DNA of 64,000 nucleotides from Streptococcus mitis (lineage in GTDB: Bacteria; Bacillota; Bacilli; Lactobacillales; Streptococcaceae): positions 508,399-572,398 of the forward strand of contig NZ_KQ970262.1 in NCBI RefSeq assembly GCF_001579045.1, in the 5' to 3' direction. Numbering within the stretch: position 1 is the stretch's first letter; the number at the start of each line of letters is the position of its first letter. The position numbers and the translations under genes are program-made. The notes below the pieces were generated by a model. It ran no database searches. It saw only the letters and a program-made list of their open reading frames with translations, and was not told the DNA's origin. Positions 38,579 through 47,811 of the stretch are shown piece by piece.

Positions 38579-39646
38579 TTATTTTACCAAGTAGTCTTTC
38601 ATCTCTTCCAGAGAAACTGGGTGGATGGTTGCCGAACCTAACTCTGGCACCAAGACCAATTTCAAGGTATTGCCACGCGCTTTTTTATCATGAGTAAGAG
38701 CTTGATAAAGCTTGTCAACATTCCAGTTTTCATAGTCAACAGGTAGTCCAAATTTCTGACACATTTCTGTGATGGACTGGGTAATGCCAGCTGGCATGAG
38801 ACCTTTTTCCTCAGCAACTTTGGAAATCTGCACCATTCCCATGGCAACAGCCTCTCCATGCATGACCTTGCCATATCCAGCAGTCGCTTCAATGGCATGG
38901 CCAATTGTATGGCCAAAATTGAGGTAAAGTCGAACACCGTTATCCAACTCATCCTCAACTACCATCTTGCGCTTGACCTGACAAGAATGTTCAATCAAAG
39001 TCTCTGCATGTTCCAGAATACTCTCTACAGAACCATCTAGCTCCGTCAAGAGAGCCCAAAGTGCTGGATCCTCAATCAAGCCGTACTTGATAACCTCACC
39101 CATTCCTTCAATCAATTCTCTCTTTCCAAGTGTTTCAAGGACAAGCGGATCAATCAGAACCCCATCTGGTTGGGCAAAGGTCCCCACCATATTTTTAGCA
39201 AATGGAGTGTTGACACCCGTCTTTCCACCGATAGACGAATCCACCTGAGCTGTCAAGCTGGTCGGAATCTGAACAAAGTGAATACCCCGCATATAGGTAG
39301 AGGCTACAAAGCCAGCCAGGTCCCCAACAACGCCACCACCAAGAGCCACGATTCCATCACTACGAGTCAGCCCCTGCTTAACTAGAAATTCATAGACTTT
39401 CTGAACAGTGGTTAAATTCTTTCTTTCTTCCCCTTCTAAAAAGTCAAAAACTGCTACCTGAAAACCAGCATCTTCTAGGCTGAGCTTGACCTTCTCTGCA
39501 TAAAGAGAAGCTACATGGTTGTCTGTCACAATGACTACCTTTTGTGGTTGCCAGAGTTCTCGCAACCATTGACCAGCCTGAGCCAGACAACCTTTTTCAA
39601 TCTGAATATCATAAGGATGATGAGGAATATCGATTCTGATTTTCAT
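38579..39646 (-). CDS. aroB: 3-dehydroquinate synthase
   Basis: 355-aa NAD and metal-dependent cyclase acting on DAHP. NAD-binding [19 protein letters not shown] (~103-121), [20 protein letters not shown], metal ligands in EVIKYGLI and [12 protein letters not shown] plus HGEAVAMGM. It lies between aroE and aroC with short gaps. Confidence 0.97.
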   Translation of the reverse strand: MKIRIDIPHHPYDIQIEKGCLAQAGQWLRELWQPQKVVIVTDNHVASLYAEKVKLSLEDAGFQVAVFDFLEGEERKNLTTVQKVYEFLVKQGLTRSDGIVALGGGVVGDLAGFVASTYMRGIHFVQIPTSLTAQVDSSIGGKTGVNTPFAKNMVGTFAQPDGVLIDPLVLETLGKRELIEGMGEVIKYGLIEDPALWALLTELDGSVESILEHAETLIEHSCQVKRKMVVEDELDNGVRLYLNFGHTIGHAIEATAGYGKVMHGEAVAMGMVQISKVAEEKGLMPAGITQSITEMCQKFGLPVDYENWNVDKLYQALTHDKKARGNTLKLVLVPELGSATIHPVSLEEMKDYLVK

Positions 39647-39664
39647 AGGAGAATCTCCCTTTCT

Positions 39665-40519
39665 TTATTGGTATTTTTCTGTTAAGGACTGCCAAATTTC
39701 TTCTGTCGGCATTTCCTTGCCTGTCCACAGTTGAAAAGCTTCTGCAGCTTGATAGAGCAACATTCCCAGACCATTGACGGCTGAATTACCCTGACTTCTG
39801 GCCCATTTTAAAAATGGCGTTTCAAAGGGTTGGTAAATGATATCTGCCACCAAAAGAGTTTCCGGTAAGACTACGTTTTCAGGAACTGGGGATAATTGGC
39901 CATCCATACCCACACTGGTCGCATTGACAAGTAAATCCGACTCGGCAATCCTTGCTTGCAGTTCCGAAACATCTTCTAAAGCATACAAGTCCACTTTAAA
40001 GCCTGTCTGCTCCTGTAACTTGGTCAGGTAAGGTCTTGTTTTTTCCATAGAAACGGAACGAACAAAGACTGAAATCTGACTGACGCCGTCCAAAATAGCT
40101 TGAGCCAAAATGGACTTAGCCGCACCACCTGCACCCAGCAGGGTCATCTTCTTACCTGAAATTGTAAAAGAAGGCAAGCTCTTAAAAAATCCCTTGCCAT
40201 CTGTATTATATCCAATTAAATTGCCATTCTCATTGACAACCGTATTAACCGCACCAATCAAGCGCGCTTCATCGCTCAATTCATCCAAATAAGGAATCAC
40301 CTGCTCCTTATAAGGCATGGACAGGTTGATTCCAAACATCTGGTAGCGACGAATATTGGCTACTGTTTCTGCCAAGTCAGCCGCTTCAATCTCCCAAGCT
40401 ACATAAGCACCGTTGGTAGCTGTCGCCTCAAAGGCCCTATTGTGAATAAAAGGGGAAATAGAATGCTTAATAGGATTGGCAACAACGGCAGCTAAACGTG
40501 TATAGCCATCAAGCTTCAT
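39665..40519 (-). CDS. aroE: Shikimate dehydrogenase
   Basis: 284-aa NADPH enzyme reducing 3-dehydroshikimate. Substrate motif [19 protein letters not shown] (13-31), catalytic Lys in [22 protein letters not shown] and the dinucleotide loop [15 protein letters not shown]. Its start overlaps the end of aroD by 11 nt. Confidence 0.96.
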   Translation of the reverse strand: MKLDGYTRLAAVVANPIKHSISPFIHNRAFEATATNGAYVAWEIEAADLAETVANIRRYQMFGINLSMPYKEQVIPYLDELSDEARLIGAVNTVVNENGNLIGYNTDGKGFFKSLPSFTISGKKMTLLGAGGAAKSILAQAILDGVSQISVFVRSVSMEKTRPYLTKLQEQTGFKVDLYALEDVSELQARIAESDLLVNATSVGMDGQLSPVPENVVLPETLLVADIIYQPFETPFLKWARSQGNSAVNGLGMLLYQAAEAFQLWTGKEMPTEEIWQSLTEKYQ

Positions 40520-41186
40520 CTAAAATCTCCCGAATTTTTTTCATATTAGCTAGAGAAATCTGACCTGGGGCACTGGCCTCATCTAGACTAGCAAAGGACC
40601 AACTCGAACCAGTCACATCCGCAGTGATACGAGAGACCTTGCCCACCTTGCCCATAGAAATGGTCACATATTCCTGTTCAGGATTGAGGGTTTTAAAGCC
40701 TAGTGTATAGTTCATCAAGTCTAGCACATCCTGCTCCGTGTGAGCCATCACCGCAACCTTAACAAGTTTTGGATTTAAGCTCGTCAACTCTGACAAGATT
40801 TCCATCATGTTTTCAGGTGTTTCTTGGAAATTGTGGTAACTCAAAATAAGATTTGGGAAGTCCAGCATTTCTTCAAAAACATCCTTGTAGCTATAGTACT
40901 CAAAATCAATATAGTCTGGTTGATAGAGTTGCGCCACTTCCTTGATTAGATGGATATATTCTTCTGGAGAAAGTTCGATTTCTCCCCCTTCAGAGCGAGT
41001 TCGCAGGGTGAAAACTAACTCACGGCCTGCAAATTTTTCAAAAATAGCTGGAGCCACCTGCAAAATCGCTTCTTTAGGCAGATAGTCGGCACGCCATTCA
41101 ATGATGTCGGCATCCAGGTACCTCGTGGCATCCAGAGACTGGGCCTCCTCTAAACTTCTTGGCATTACTGAAACGATTAATTTCAT
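40509..41186 (-). CDS. aroD: 3-dehydroquinate dehydratase, type I
   Basis: 225-aa class I TIM barrel forming 3-dehydroshikimate through a Schiff base. Seen: EWRADYLP near residue 31, catalytic His in [12 protein letters not shown], the Schiff-base Lys in [11 protein letters not shown] and GKVGKVSRI. It overlaps the upstream methyltransferase gene by 4 nt (ATGA). Confidence 0.96.
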   Translation of the reverse strand: MKLIVSVMPRSLEEAQSLDATRYLDADIIEWRADYLPKEAILQVAPAIFEKFAGRELVFTLRTRSEGGEIELSPEEYIHLIKEVAQLYQPDYIDFEYYSYKDVFEEMLDFPNLILSYHNFQETPENMMEILSELTSLNPKLVKVAVMAHTEQDVLDLMNYTLGFKTLNPEQEYVTISMGKVGKVSRITADVTGSSWSFASLDEASAPGQISLANMKKIREILDEA

Positions 41187-42346
41187 TTACTAACCTTCAT
41201 ACTAATCACCTTGACGTAATTACTACTTTCATCTTTTTTATTATAGGCGAAATCTGCTGGAAGACCGTATTTATTTAAAATCTGGTAACTTCTTCCTGCA
41301 AAGCCTTTATCAATTTGTTCTGTAAATTTCTGACGGGAAACATTGGCAGCATTGGTACTGGCAATGATAATTCCTCCCGGATTTAAAATCTCAAGACTCT
41401 GGGAAATCAACTTGTGATAATCCTTGGCCACAGAGAACGTTTGTTTTTTGTTCCGAGCAAAGCTAGGCGGATCTAGGACAATCACATCGTAAGTCAAGCT
41501 TTTTCGCTTAGCATATTTGAAATACTCAAAGACATCCATGACCACAAAACGATGCTCATCTGTGCTGAGCCCATTTGCCTGAAAATGCGCTTCCGACAAT
41601 TCTCGTGAACGTTTGGCTAGGTCAACAGAAGTTGTCTGGCTAGCTCCTCCCATGGCTGCAGCTACTGAAAATGCTGCTGTGTAGGAAAACATATTGAGCA
41701 AGGATTTACCCATAGCCAAACCGTCAACTAAGCTGCCTCGAACTTCATGCTGGTCTAGGAAAATCCCTGTCATCAAGCCATCATTCATAAAGACTTGATA
41801 GAGGACACCATTTTCCAAAACAGTGAAAAAGTCAGGTGCTTCTTGACCATAAATATGGGCAGATTCATAGTCCAAAGCCTTAAAACGGATCTTCTCATAT
41901 ACTCCTAAAACCTCAGGAAAAACCTGTCTAAAAGCTTCTGAGATAACCTTGCGAATCTGATAAACATAAGAGTTATACCAAGAAAAGACAGCATAGTCGC
42001 CATAAAGATCCACTGTCAGACCCCCAAAGCCATCTCCCTCTTGGTTGAAGAGACGAAAGGCAGTTGTCAAATCATCTTGATAGTAGGTTCTTCTCTTTTC
42101 TTTAGCTTGTCTAAACAGCGTTTCAAAGAAAGCTTGATTGAAGGTCACCTTGTCTGTGCTCACAAACCAGCCCAAGCCCTTGTTTTGCTGAGAAAGGTAG
42201 GCAGTCCCAAGAAAGGTTCCTTCCTGACTCTGCACTTCTACTTCCCGATCCTTGAGATGAACATTCTCAAGATCACTGGCTTCTAGTAAAACTAGCCCCT
42301 TAGCGAGCTTCTTTTCAACCCTTTTGCTAACTCTTATTCTATTCAT
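41183..42346 (-). CDS. RlmI-like class I rRNA methyltransferase (PUA + SAM domain)
   Basis: 387 aa from the ATG at 42344-42346. An ATG three codons upstream overlaps the -10 box and cannot be on the predicted transcript. N-terminal PUA domain (~1-75) and a C-terminal SAM fold with [19 protein letters not shown] and the catalytic [12 protein letters not shown] (~286-297). Close relatives (RlmI/RlmK type) methylate 23S rRNA cytosine at C5; no second catalytic Cys is evident, so the target is uncertain. It is the first cistron of the aro operon. Confidence 0.85.
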   Translation of the reverse strand: MNRIRVSKRVEKKLAKGLVLLEASDLENVHLKDREVEVQSQEGTFLGTAYLSQQNKGLGWFVSTDKVTFNQAFFETLFRQAKEKRRTYYQDDLTTAFRLFNQEGDGFGGLTVDLYGDYAVFSWYNSYVYQIRKVISEAFRQVFPEVLGVYEKIRFKALDYESAHIYGQEAPDFFTVLENGVLYQVFMNDGLMTGIFLDQHEVRGSLVDGLAMGKSLLNMFSYTAAFSVAAAMGGASQTTSVDLAKRSRELSEAHFQANGLSTDEHRFVVMDVFEYFKYAKRKSLTYDVIVLDPPSFARNKKQTFSVAKDYHKLISQSLEILNPGGIIIASTNAANVSRQKFTEQIDKGFAGRSYQILNKYGLPADFAYNKKDESSNYVKVISMKVSK

Positions 42347-42353
42347 AACTACC

Positions 42354-42382
42354 ATTATATCAAACTTTTAGCCAATTCTCAA
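42354..42382 (-). promoter_or_regulatory. Promoter of the rlmI-aro operon
   Basis: Minus strand -35 TTGAGA (42377-42382), 17-nt spacer, -10 TATAAT (42354-42359). The expected +1 (~42347) falls at the chosen ATG, implying a leaderless or near-leaderless transcript. Confidence 0.75.
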
Positions 42383-42403
42383 AAAAGAAACTACCCTTGC
42401 TTT

Positions 42404-42432
42404 TTTACTCTTCTTTTAAAAAATGGTATACT
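42404..42432 (+). promoter_or_regulatory. Promoter of the sulfatase-type phosphotransferase gene
   Basis: -35 TTTACT (42404-42409), 17-nt spacer, -10 TATACT (42427-42432). It fixes the coding start downstream, at the GTG 42463. Confidence 0.65.
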
Positions 42433-42462
42433 AATACTAATAAAAAATTAGGAAGTAAATGT

Positions 42463-44613
42463 GTGAAAAGCAATTTTAACAAAATCCAACAAGCCATGGG
42501 TACCAGACTGGGTTTTGTCCTAACTCTTTTAATCCTATATTGGTTCAAAACCTTATTAGCCTATACCGTTGACTTTAATTTAGATATTCAAGTAGGCAAG
42601 TTACAGGGAAATTACCTTGCCTTTATCGCCTTTTTCAATCCCCTTCCTTTGGGGCTACTCCTGATAGCTTCAGCCCTCTATGCTCGCTCAACCAAGGCCT
42701 TTTACAGTCTTAGCATAGCTATTTATAGTCTTTTATTCATTTGGCTTTATTCTAACGTCTTTTACTATCGAGAATTTAGCGACTTTATCACGGCTAATAC
42801 CATGAAGGTGGTCAGCAAGGTGTCTGTCGGCACTGCAGAACTAGAGTTACTGCGTCCTTGGGATTTCATCTATTTTATGGATTTCCCATTGCTGGCTTTC
42901 CTTTTCTATAAAAAATTCATCCAGCTAGATAGGAGACCCTTCAAATTCCGCTCCAGTGTTGCTATCACTGCTCTCTCAGCCCTGCTCTTTTCTGCTAATC
43001 TTTTCTTGGCTGAAATTGAGCGTCCCGATCTCCTGTCGCGAGGATTTTCGAATTATTATGTTGTCCGCGCCCTCAGTTTACCAGCTTTTCTAGGTTATAG
43101 TGCCAATCAATCCTATAGCGCCAACAAGGAACGTGCCAAGGCCTCTGAGACCGACCTGCAACCTATTACAGATTATATTCAAGAACATTCTGCTAAGCCC
43201 AATCCAGACTATTTTGGCCTGGCCAAAGGGAAAAATGTGATTTATCTCCACTTGGAGAGTTTCCAACAGTTCCTGCTTGACTATAGACTTAACATAGATG
43301 GAACTGATCATGAAGTCACTCCCTTCCTTAATTCACTCTACCATTCGCCATCAACCCTAGCCTTTTCGAATATCTTTAACCAAGTCAAGGCTGGTAAGAC
43401 CTCAGATGCAGAAACCATGCTAGAGACCGGTTTGTTTGGACTTAACCAAGGTTCCTTTATGGTCAATTACGGTGGTACCAATACCCAGCAGGCAGCTCCT
43501 TTTATCCTATCAAAAAACGGCTACCAATCAAGTGCTGTCTTTCACGGTAATATCGGGACCTTCTGGAATCGAAATACGACCTATAAACAATGGGGCTACC
43601 AATACTTCTTTGATGCTTCCTACTTCACCAAGCAAGACAGTAGCAATTCTTTCCAATATGGTTTAAATGATAAAATCATGATGAAAGATTCTATCCAATA
43701 TCTGGAGCACTTGCAGCAGCCTTTTTATGCCAAGTATATCACGGTGTCCAATCACTATCCCTATGCTAGCAATCTAACAGGCGATGAGCTTGGTTTCCCC
43801 TTGGCCAAAACCAAAGATGAAACCATCAATGGCTACTTCCAAACAGCTAACTATCTGGACAGTGCTATCAAGGCCTTCTTTGACTATCTCAAAGAAAGTG
43901 GCCTCTATGAAAAATCCATCATCGTCATCTACGGAGACCATTATGGTATTTCCAACTCCCGCAATCCTGAGCTGGCACCCTTGATTGGCAAGACTTCTGA
44001 GAACTGGTCGAATTACGACAATGCCATGTTGCAACGAGTGCCTTTTATGGTGGTCATGCCTGGCTATGAAAAAGGACAAATCATCAATACCTACGGTGGA
44101 CAAATCGATATCTTACCAACTCTCGAACACCTCCTTGGTATTGAGTCCAATTCCTTCCTTCAAGTCGGCCAAGACCTCCTATCACCAGACCACCAAGAAA
44201 TCGTTGCCTTTCGAACTGCCAATTCCTTCGTCACACCAAAATATACCAACTACGACGGACGAACCTACTATACTGAGAGCGGTCTTGAAATCAGTAATCT
44301 TGATGAACAAGCTCAGACTGAACTAGAAATTGTTCGTCAAGCAGCTAGTCAACAGCTGAAAATAAGCGACCAGATTCAAACTGGCGATTTGATACGTTTC
44401 TACCAAGCAGATCATCTTGGAAAAGTTGATACAGAAAGTATTTCTTATCTCAATTCTTTACCAATTCTGCAAAAGATTGAGCAGGAAAAAGGTAGTCAAT
44501 CAACCAGTCTCTTTAGCCAACGACAAGGCAAAACCAGTACTAACCTTTTCAAAGCTCCAAGTTACCAAGAACTCCACCCAGAGTCGGCAGAAACCGAATC
44601 AAAATCACAATAA
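42463..44613 (+). CDS. LtaS/MdoB-type membrane phosphoglycerol transferase (sulfatase superfamily)
   Basis: 716 aa from a GTG at 42463 with AGGAAG site; an upstream TTG frame lies inside the promoter. Five N-terminal transmembrane helices (~15-200), then a large extracellular sulfatase-fold domain: KNVIYLHLESFQQFLLDY (metal ligand Glu), AGKTSDAETMLETGLFGL with the catalytic Thr in GKTSD, and IIVIYGDHYGIS with Asp-His. A C-terminal tail after ~620 is hydrophilic. Family members transfer glycerol-phosphate; pneumococcal teichoic acids lack a polyglycerol-phosphate backbone, so the substrate is uncertain. Confidence 0.85.
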   Translation: MKSNFNKIQQAMGTRLGFVLTLLILYWFKTLLAYTVDFNLDIQVGKLQGNYLAFIAFFNPLPLGLLLIASALYARSTKAFYSLSIAIYSLLFIWLYSNVFYYREFSDFITANTMKVVSKVSVGTAELELLRPWDFIYFMDFPLLAFLFYKKFIQLDRRPFKFRSSVAITALSALLFSANLFLAEIERPDLLSRGFSNYYVVRALSLPAFLGYSANQSYSANKERAKASETDLQPITDYIQEHSAKPNPDYFGLAKGKNVIYLHLESFQQFLLDYRLNIDGTDHEVTPFLNSLYHSPSTLAFSNIFNQVKAGKTSDAETMLETGLFGLNQGSFMVNYGGTNTQQAAPFILSKNGYQSSAVFHGNIGTFWNRNTTYKQWGYQYFFDASYFTKQDSSNSFQYGLNDKIMMKDSIQYLEHLQQPFYAKYITVSNHYPYASNLTGDELGFPLAKTKDETINGYFQTANYLDSAIKAFFDYLKESGLYEKSIIVIYGDHYGISNSRNPELAPLIGKTSENWSNYDNAMLQRVPFMVVMPGYEKGQIINTYGGQIDILPTLEHLLGIESNSFLQVGQDLLSPDHQEIVAFRTANSFVTPKYTNYDGRTYYTESGLEISNLDEQAQTELEIVRQAASQQLKISDQIQTGDLIRFYQADHLGKVDTESISYLNSLPILQKIEQEKGSQSTSLFSQRQGKTSTNLFKAPSYQELHPESAETESKSQ

Positions 44614-44616
44614 AAG

Positions 44617-44648
44617 ATGCTCTTCCGTCTTGGAGGAGCATTTCTTTT
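44617..44648 (+). terminator. Terminator of the phosphotransferase gene
   Basis: ATGCTCTTCC-GTCTT-GGAGGAGCAT 10-bp stem (one wobble) followed by TTTCTTTT, 4 nt after the stop. Confidence 0.88.
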
Positions 44649-44660
44649 ATCAAATAAAAT

Positions 44661-44701
44661 TCAACGAAAATCAAAGAACAAACTAGGAAGCTAGCCGCAG
44701 G
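44661..44701 (-). repeat. Partial BOX element (boxC fragment)
   Basis: TCAACGAAAATCAAAGAACA... through AGCCGCAGG is a second, incomplete boxC copy abutting the full BOX element. Confidence 0.8.
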
Positions 44702-44855
44702 TTATACTCAATGAAAATCAAAGAGCAAACTAGGAAGCTATCCGCAGGCTGCTCAAAACACTGTTTTGAGGTTGTAGATAAGACTGACGAAGTTAGTCAC
44801 ATATATACGGCAAGGCAAAGCTGACGTGGTTTGAAGAGATTTTCGAAGAGTATTA
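44702..44855 (-). repeat. BOX element, inverted orientation
   Basis: Starts with inverted boxC (TTATACTCAATGAAAATCAA), contains one boxB-like unit and boxA ending GATTTTCGAAGAGTATTA. It includes the stretch ATACGGCAAGGC matching the well-known BOXA primer site. Confidence 0.9.
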
Positions 44856-44936
44856 ACTGTGAGATTGTAGGTAGAGAGGAGATAAATCAGCTTCAGTAGG
44901 TATCTGGAAAATTTGATTCTATAGAGAAGCCTTTTG

Positions 44937-45197
44937 TTACAAACTCAATATACTATCAATAAATAATATTATAGAAGCAACAATAATTATAATTTCACCT
45001 ATCTGCATCATTCTATTTCGAACTCTAAATATATGTTCTATTAAAAATACTTGAATCACACACATTATAGGAATGAATGTTTTTGAAATTGAAAAATATC
45101 CAAATAAATAAACTATAAACAACAAAAATAGAACTATGTTATATTTCTTATTCAAAACATTCCTCCCTATATATTTTTGATTACCAATCTTAATCAT
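44937..45197 (-). CDS. Small membrane protein, unknown
   Basis: 86 aa with three hydrophobic helices (~22-38, ~42-57, ~67-84) separated by short basic loops. No recognised domain and no clear ribosome site before the ATG. It stands alone beside the ABC-2 permease gene and is AT-rich compared with it. Could be a DUF4181-like or bacteriocin-immunity-type peptide; this is a guess from size and topology. Confidence 0.5.
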   Translation of the reverse strand: MIKIGNQKYIGRNVLNKKYNIVLFLLFIVYLFGYFSISKTFIPIMCVIQVFLIEHIFRVRNRMMQIGEIIIIVASIILFIDSILSL

Positions 45198-45268
45198 TTA
45201 TAACTACATTCTAACAAACTACAAAAACGTTTGTCGAATTGAATTTATCAAGCAAGCGACCAACTATC

Positions 45269-46903
45269 TCATCTTTTTTCTATTTCTACCAATATGCGTG
45301 ACAGGTAGTAATGATAGCCAAAAATAGCAAGAGCAAGCAAGAGGATAAGAGCTCCTACTCCCAAGCTAATGGCAAGGATAGGGGAGAGAGACCGAACCAA
45401 GAATATGCTCCCTATTACAAGGGCCATTAAGATTGCACTATAAATAAAAATAAAAACAATTGCGACTATACGATTTGAACGGTTCACCAAGTCCGTAATG
45501 TTACTCCAATTGGTTGACAAATTTTTCACGTCCTTAAGGTAATGGTGGCAAGAAAGGATGACACTGGCAAGGATCCATGCCACAAGAAGGTAAATCATCG
45601 AAAGGATGGGCAAGCCTAGATATAGAGAAAGGCCAAGTAAAGTCAGAACTGGTAAGAAGGACTGGACAGCAAATATAATCCAAAATTTCACTTTCACATA
45701 ACGAGCAAAGTCAAAGGGTAAACTCTTCAGAAAATCAACATTTTCCCTCTCCAAGGACAAGGCAATTGAATGCAGGCTGGTGATATTGTTATTGACAACT
45801 GCTATAAAGAGAGCTATAAAAAACAAGGGTAACCAGTATGGAGGATGAATGTCTGGAACTATCTGAGAATCTCGGATTTTGGAAATCAGACCGATCATCA
45901 TGAGATAAGGAAGGAAAGCACTTGTAAAAAGCACTGTAACCACGCCAGTCCCCTGTCCCAAGAGGGTGAGGTGGTAGCGTAAAACCATGCGGAAAAATCC
46001 CTTTTTAGTAGTTGAAATTCTCTCCTTGCTGCGACGTTCTTTTTTGACCTTCTCCTCACTATTAAGCAGGATCACGTCATAAAAACGAGGAAGGACCTTC
46101 TTTTTGGTCAGATAAAGCAGGAAGAGAGTTAGTCCTATCCAAGCGAGCAGACCCACTAAGGCTTCTGTCGAACAAGGCTCCACTGCTATTTTGTAAAAGA
46201 TATGAAGAGGATAAAGGAGAAATGGAATGTCTCGAACTTTGTCAACAATACTTCCAGAAGTCGACTGTAGAAAGAAGACAAATATTAAAGGTATGAGAAC
46301 CCCTATCCCAATCATCACATTCGAAAAAATAAACTGATACTTTCTAAAAAGCGCAGTTTGAGCCAAGAAATGCACTGCCACTACCATCACTAGAGCCACA
46401 GAGACAAATAATAGAGCCAAGGACAGTAGCATCAAAGGTAAGCCAAGCCAAAGAGAAGGTGCTAGCCTAATGTAGAGGACTAGAAAATAAGCTAGGATTG
46501 GTACAATTCCAGGCAGAGCTGGCAAGAGGACAGAAAGTCCTTTAGCAATTATAATCTCTGATTCTTTAAAGGCATAAGGCCTATACGATACCAAGTCCTT
46601 ACTCTCATAAAAGACATTGTAAAAGGCAGTTAAAGAAGTTGAAAAGGCAATCACTAGTAAAATAGCAACCATAAAACTAAAATAAACAGATATTTCATCA
46701 AAAGGAAAATGAATGGCTATATTTATAAACATGATGAGCATCAAGAGACTGGAAAAAATGTAAGAACTTAGGACTCTAGCAGAAACATTTACTTTTTTCC
46801 CAGGATTCTTAGCCTGCTTCTTTCGTAGATTAGCCAGATTAGCTTCTTGAGATGAATAGAGGATATTGATATCAACTAATTTTTTAATGACCTTGAGACG
46901 CAT
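45269..46903 (-). CDS. ABC-2 type permease
   Basis: 544 aa from the ATG of MRLKVIKKLVDINILYSS; nine codons upstream another start lies within the ATPase gene without a ribosome site. About 12 hydrophobic helices in two halves, with a basic cytoplasmic loop (~285-310, EEKVKKERRSKER). It overlaps its ATPase gene by 20 nt. Size and topology resemble large exporter permeases of uncharacterised Firmicute ABC-2 pairs. Substrate unknown. Confidence 0.85.
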   Translation of the reverse strand: MRLKVIKKLVDINILYSSQEANLANLRKKQAKNPGKKVNVSARVLSSYIFSSLLMLIMFINIAIHFPFDEISVYFSFMVAILLVIAFSTSLTAFYNVFYESKDLVSYRPYAFKESEIIIAKGLSVLLPALPGIVPILAYFLVLYIRLAPSLWLGLPLMLLSLALLFVSVALVMVVAVHFLAQTALFRKYQFIFSNVMIGIGVLIPLIFVFFLQSTSGSIVDKVRDIPFLLYPLHIFYKIAVEPCSTEALVGLLAWIGLTLFLLYLTKKKVLPRFYDVILLNSEEKVKKERRSKERISTTKKGFFRMVLRYHLTLLGQGTGVVTVLFTSAFLPYLMMIGLISKIRDSQIVPDIHPPYWLPLFFIALFIAVVNNNITSLHSIALSLERENVDFLKSLPFDFARYVKVKFWIIFAVQSFLPVLTLLGLSLYLGLPILSMIYLLVAWILASVILSCHHYLKDVKNLSTNWSNITDLVNRSNRIVAIVFIFIYSAILMALVIGSIFLVRSLSPILAISLGVGALILLLALAIFGYHYYLSRILVEIEKR

Positions 46904-47633
46904 CTGAAACCTCCTCTTTTCTACCAGCAAGGCTAAGGTAGATACTTTCTAAAGACTGGTCTGGGTGGTCTTTTCTCAAGTCCTCTACCTTACCACAATA
47001 AATCAAATGCCCCTTTTTTAAAATGGCAATCCGATCACAGACTTGCTCTGCCACCTCTAGGACATGAGTTGAAAACAAGACTGTCTTGCCTTTTTGCGCA
47101 TGTTCCTTCATCATTTGCTTCAAATCAAAGGCAGCCTGGGGATCCAAACCAGTCAAGGGTTCGTCCAAAACCCAAATATCGGGATCAGACAAGAGTGCTC
47201 CGATGACAAAGACTTTCTGACGCATTCCGTGAGAAAGGGTTTCAATAACCTGATAGCGGTTTTCAGCAAAATCAAAAACACTCAATAGCCTAGCTAGACT
47301 AGCCTCCAAGTCAGAGCTAGTCAGATCATAGGATGAAGCAACCAATTCCCAAAATTCATTGGCCGTTAAGCGTAAAAATAAGTCAGGCGAGTCTGCTACG
47401 TAGCCAATCTTTCGTTTAATAGCCAAGCGATTTTCCGATAAATCCTGACCATCTACCAAAATACGACCACTGCTGGGTGAAATGATACTGACTAGGGATT
47501 TTATAGTGGTCGATTTCCCAGCCCCATTATGGCCAATCAAGCCCATAATCTCCCCATTTTCAATCTGCAAATTGAGATTGCTCAAAGCCTCTTTATCACC
47601 ATACAACTTACTAACATTTTGAAATTCAATCAT
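46884..47633 (-). CDS. ABC transporter ATP-binding protein
   Basis: 249 aa starting MIEFQNVSKLYGDKEALSNL (GGAGTC site); the longer in-frame start reads through the upstream spacer. Walker A GLIGHNGAGKSTT, Q-loop GYVADSPDLF, signature LSHGMRQK (LSxGM type), Walker B WVLDEPLTGLD, H-loop FSTHVLE. It pairs with the adjacent ABC-2 permease. Confidence 0.92.
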   Translation of the reverse strand: MIEFQNVSKLYGDKEALSNLNLQIENGEIMGLIGHNGAGKSTTIKSLVSIISPSSGRILVDGQDLSENRLAIKRKIGYVADSPDLFLRLTANEFWELVASSYDLTSSDLEASLARLLSVFDFAENRYQVIETLSHGMRQKVFVIGALLSDPDIWVLDEPLTGLDPQAAFDLKQMMKEHAQKGKTVLFSTHVLEVAEQVCDRIAILKKGHLIYCGKVEDLRKDHPDQSLESIYLSLAGRKEEVSDASQGH

Positions 47634-47739
47634 GGGATGACTCCTATCTTTATCTATATTACATACTATTATACTAGCACTTTGATACAAAAAAATCAAT
47701 ACTTTATTTTAAGTAGTTAAAATAGTTTCCTTCTATCTT

Positions 47740-47778
47740 ATGCAAACGTTGGCGCTAACCAATACTTTATGATAGAAT
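47740..47778 (+). promoter_or_regulatory. Amylase promoter with overlapping cre-like site
   Basis: ATGCAAACGTTGGCG (47740-47754) matches the cre consensus except at the last base. A -35-like TTGGCG (47749-47754) lies inside it, and TAGAAT (47773-47778) is a -10 with an 18-nt spacer. CcpA binding would block RNA polymerase. Confidence 0.6.
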
Positions 47779-47811
47779 AAAGAACAAGATTGACAAGTAA
47801 GAGGAAAAACA

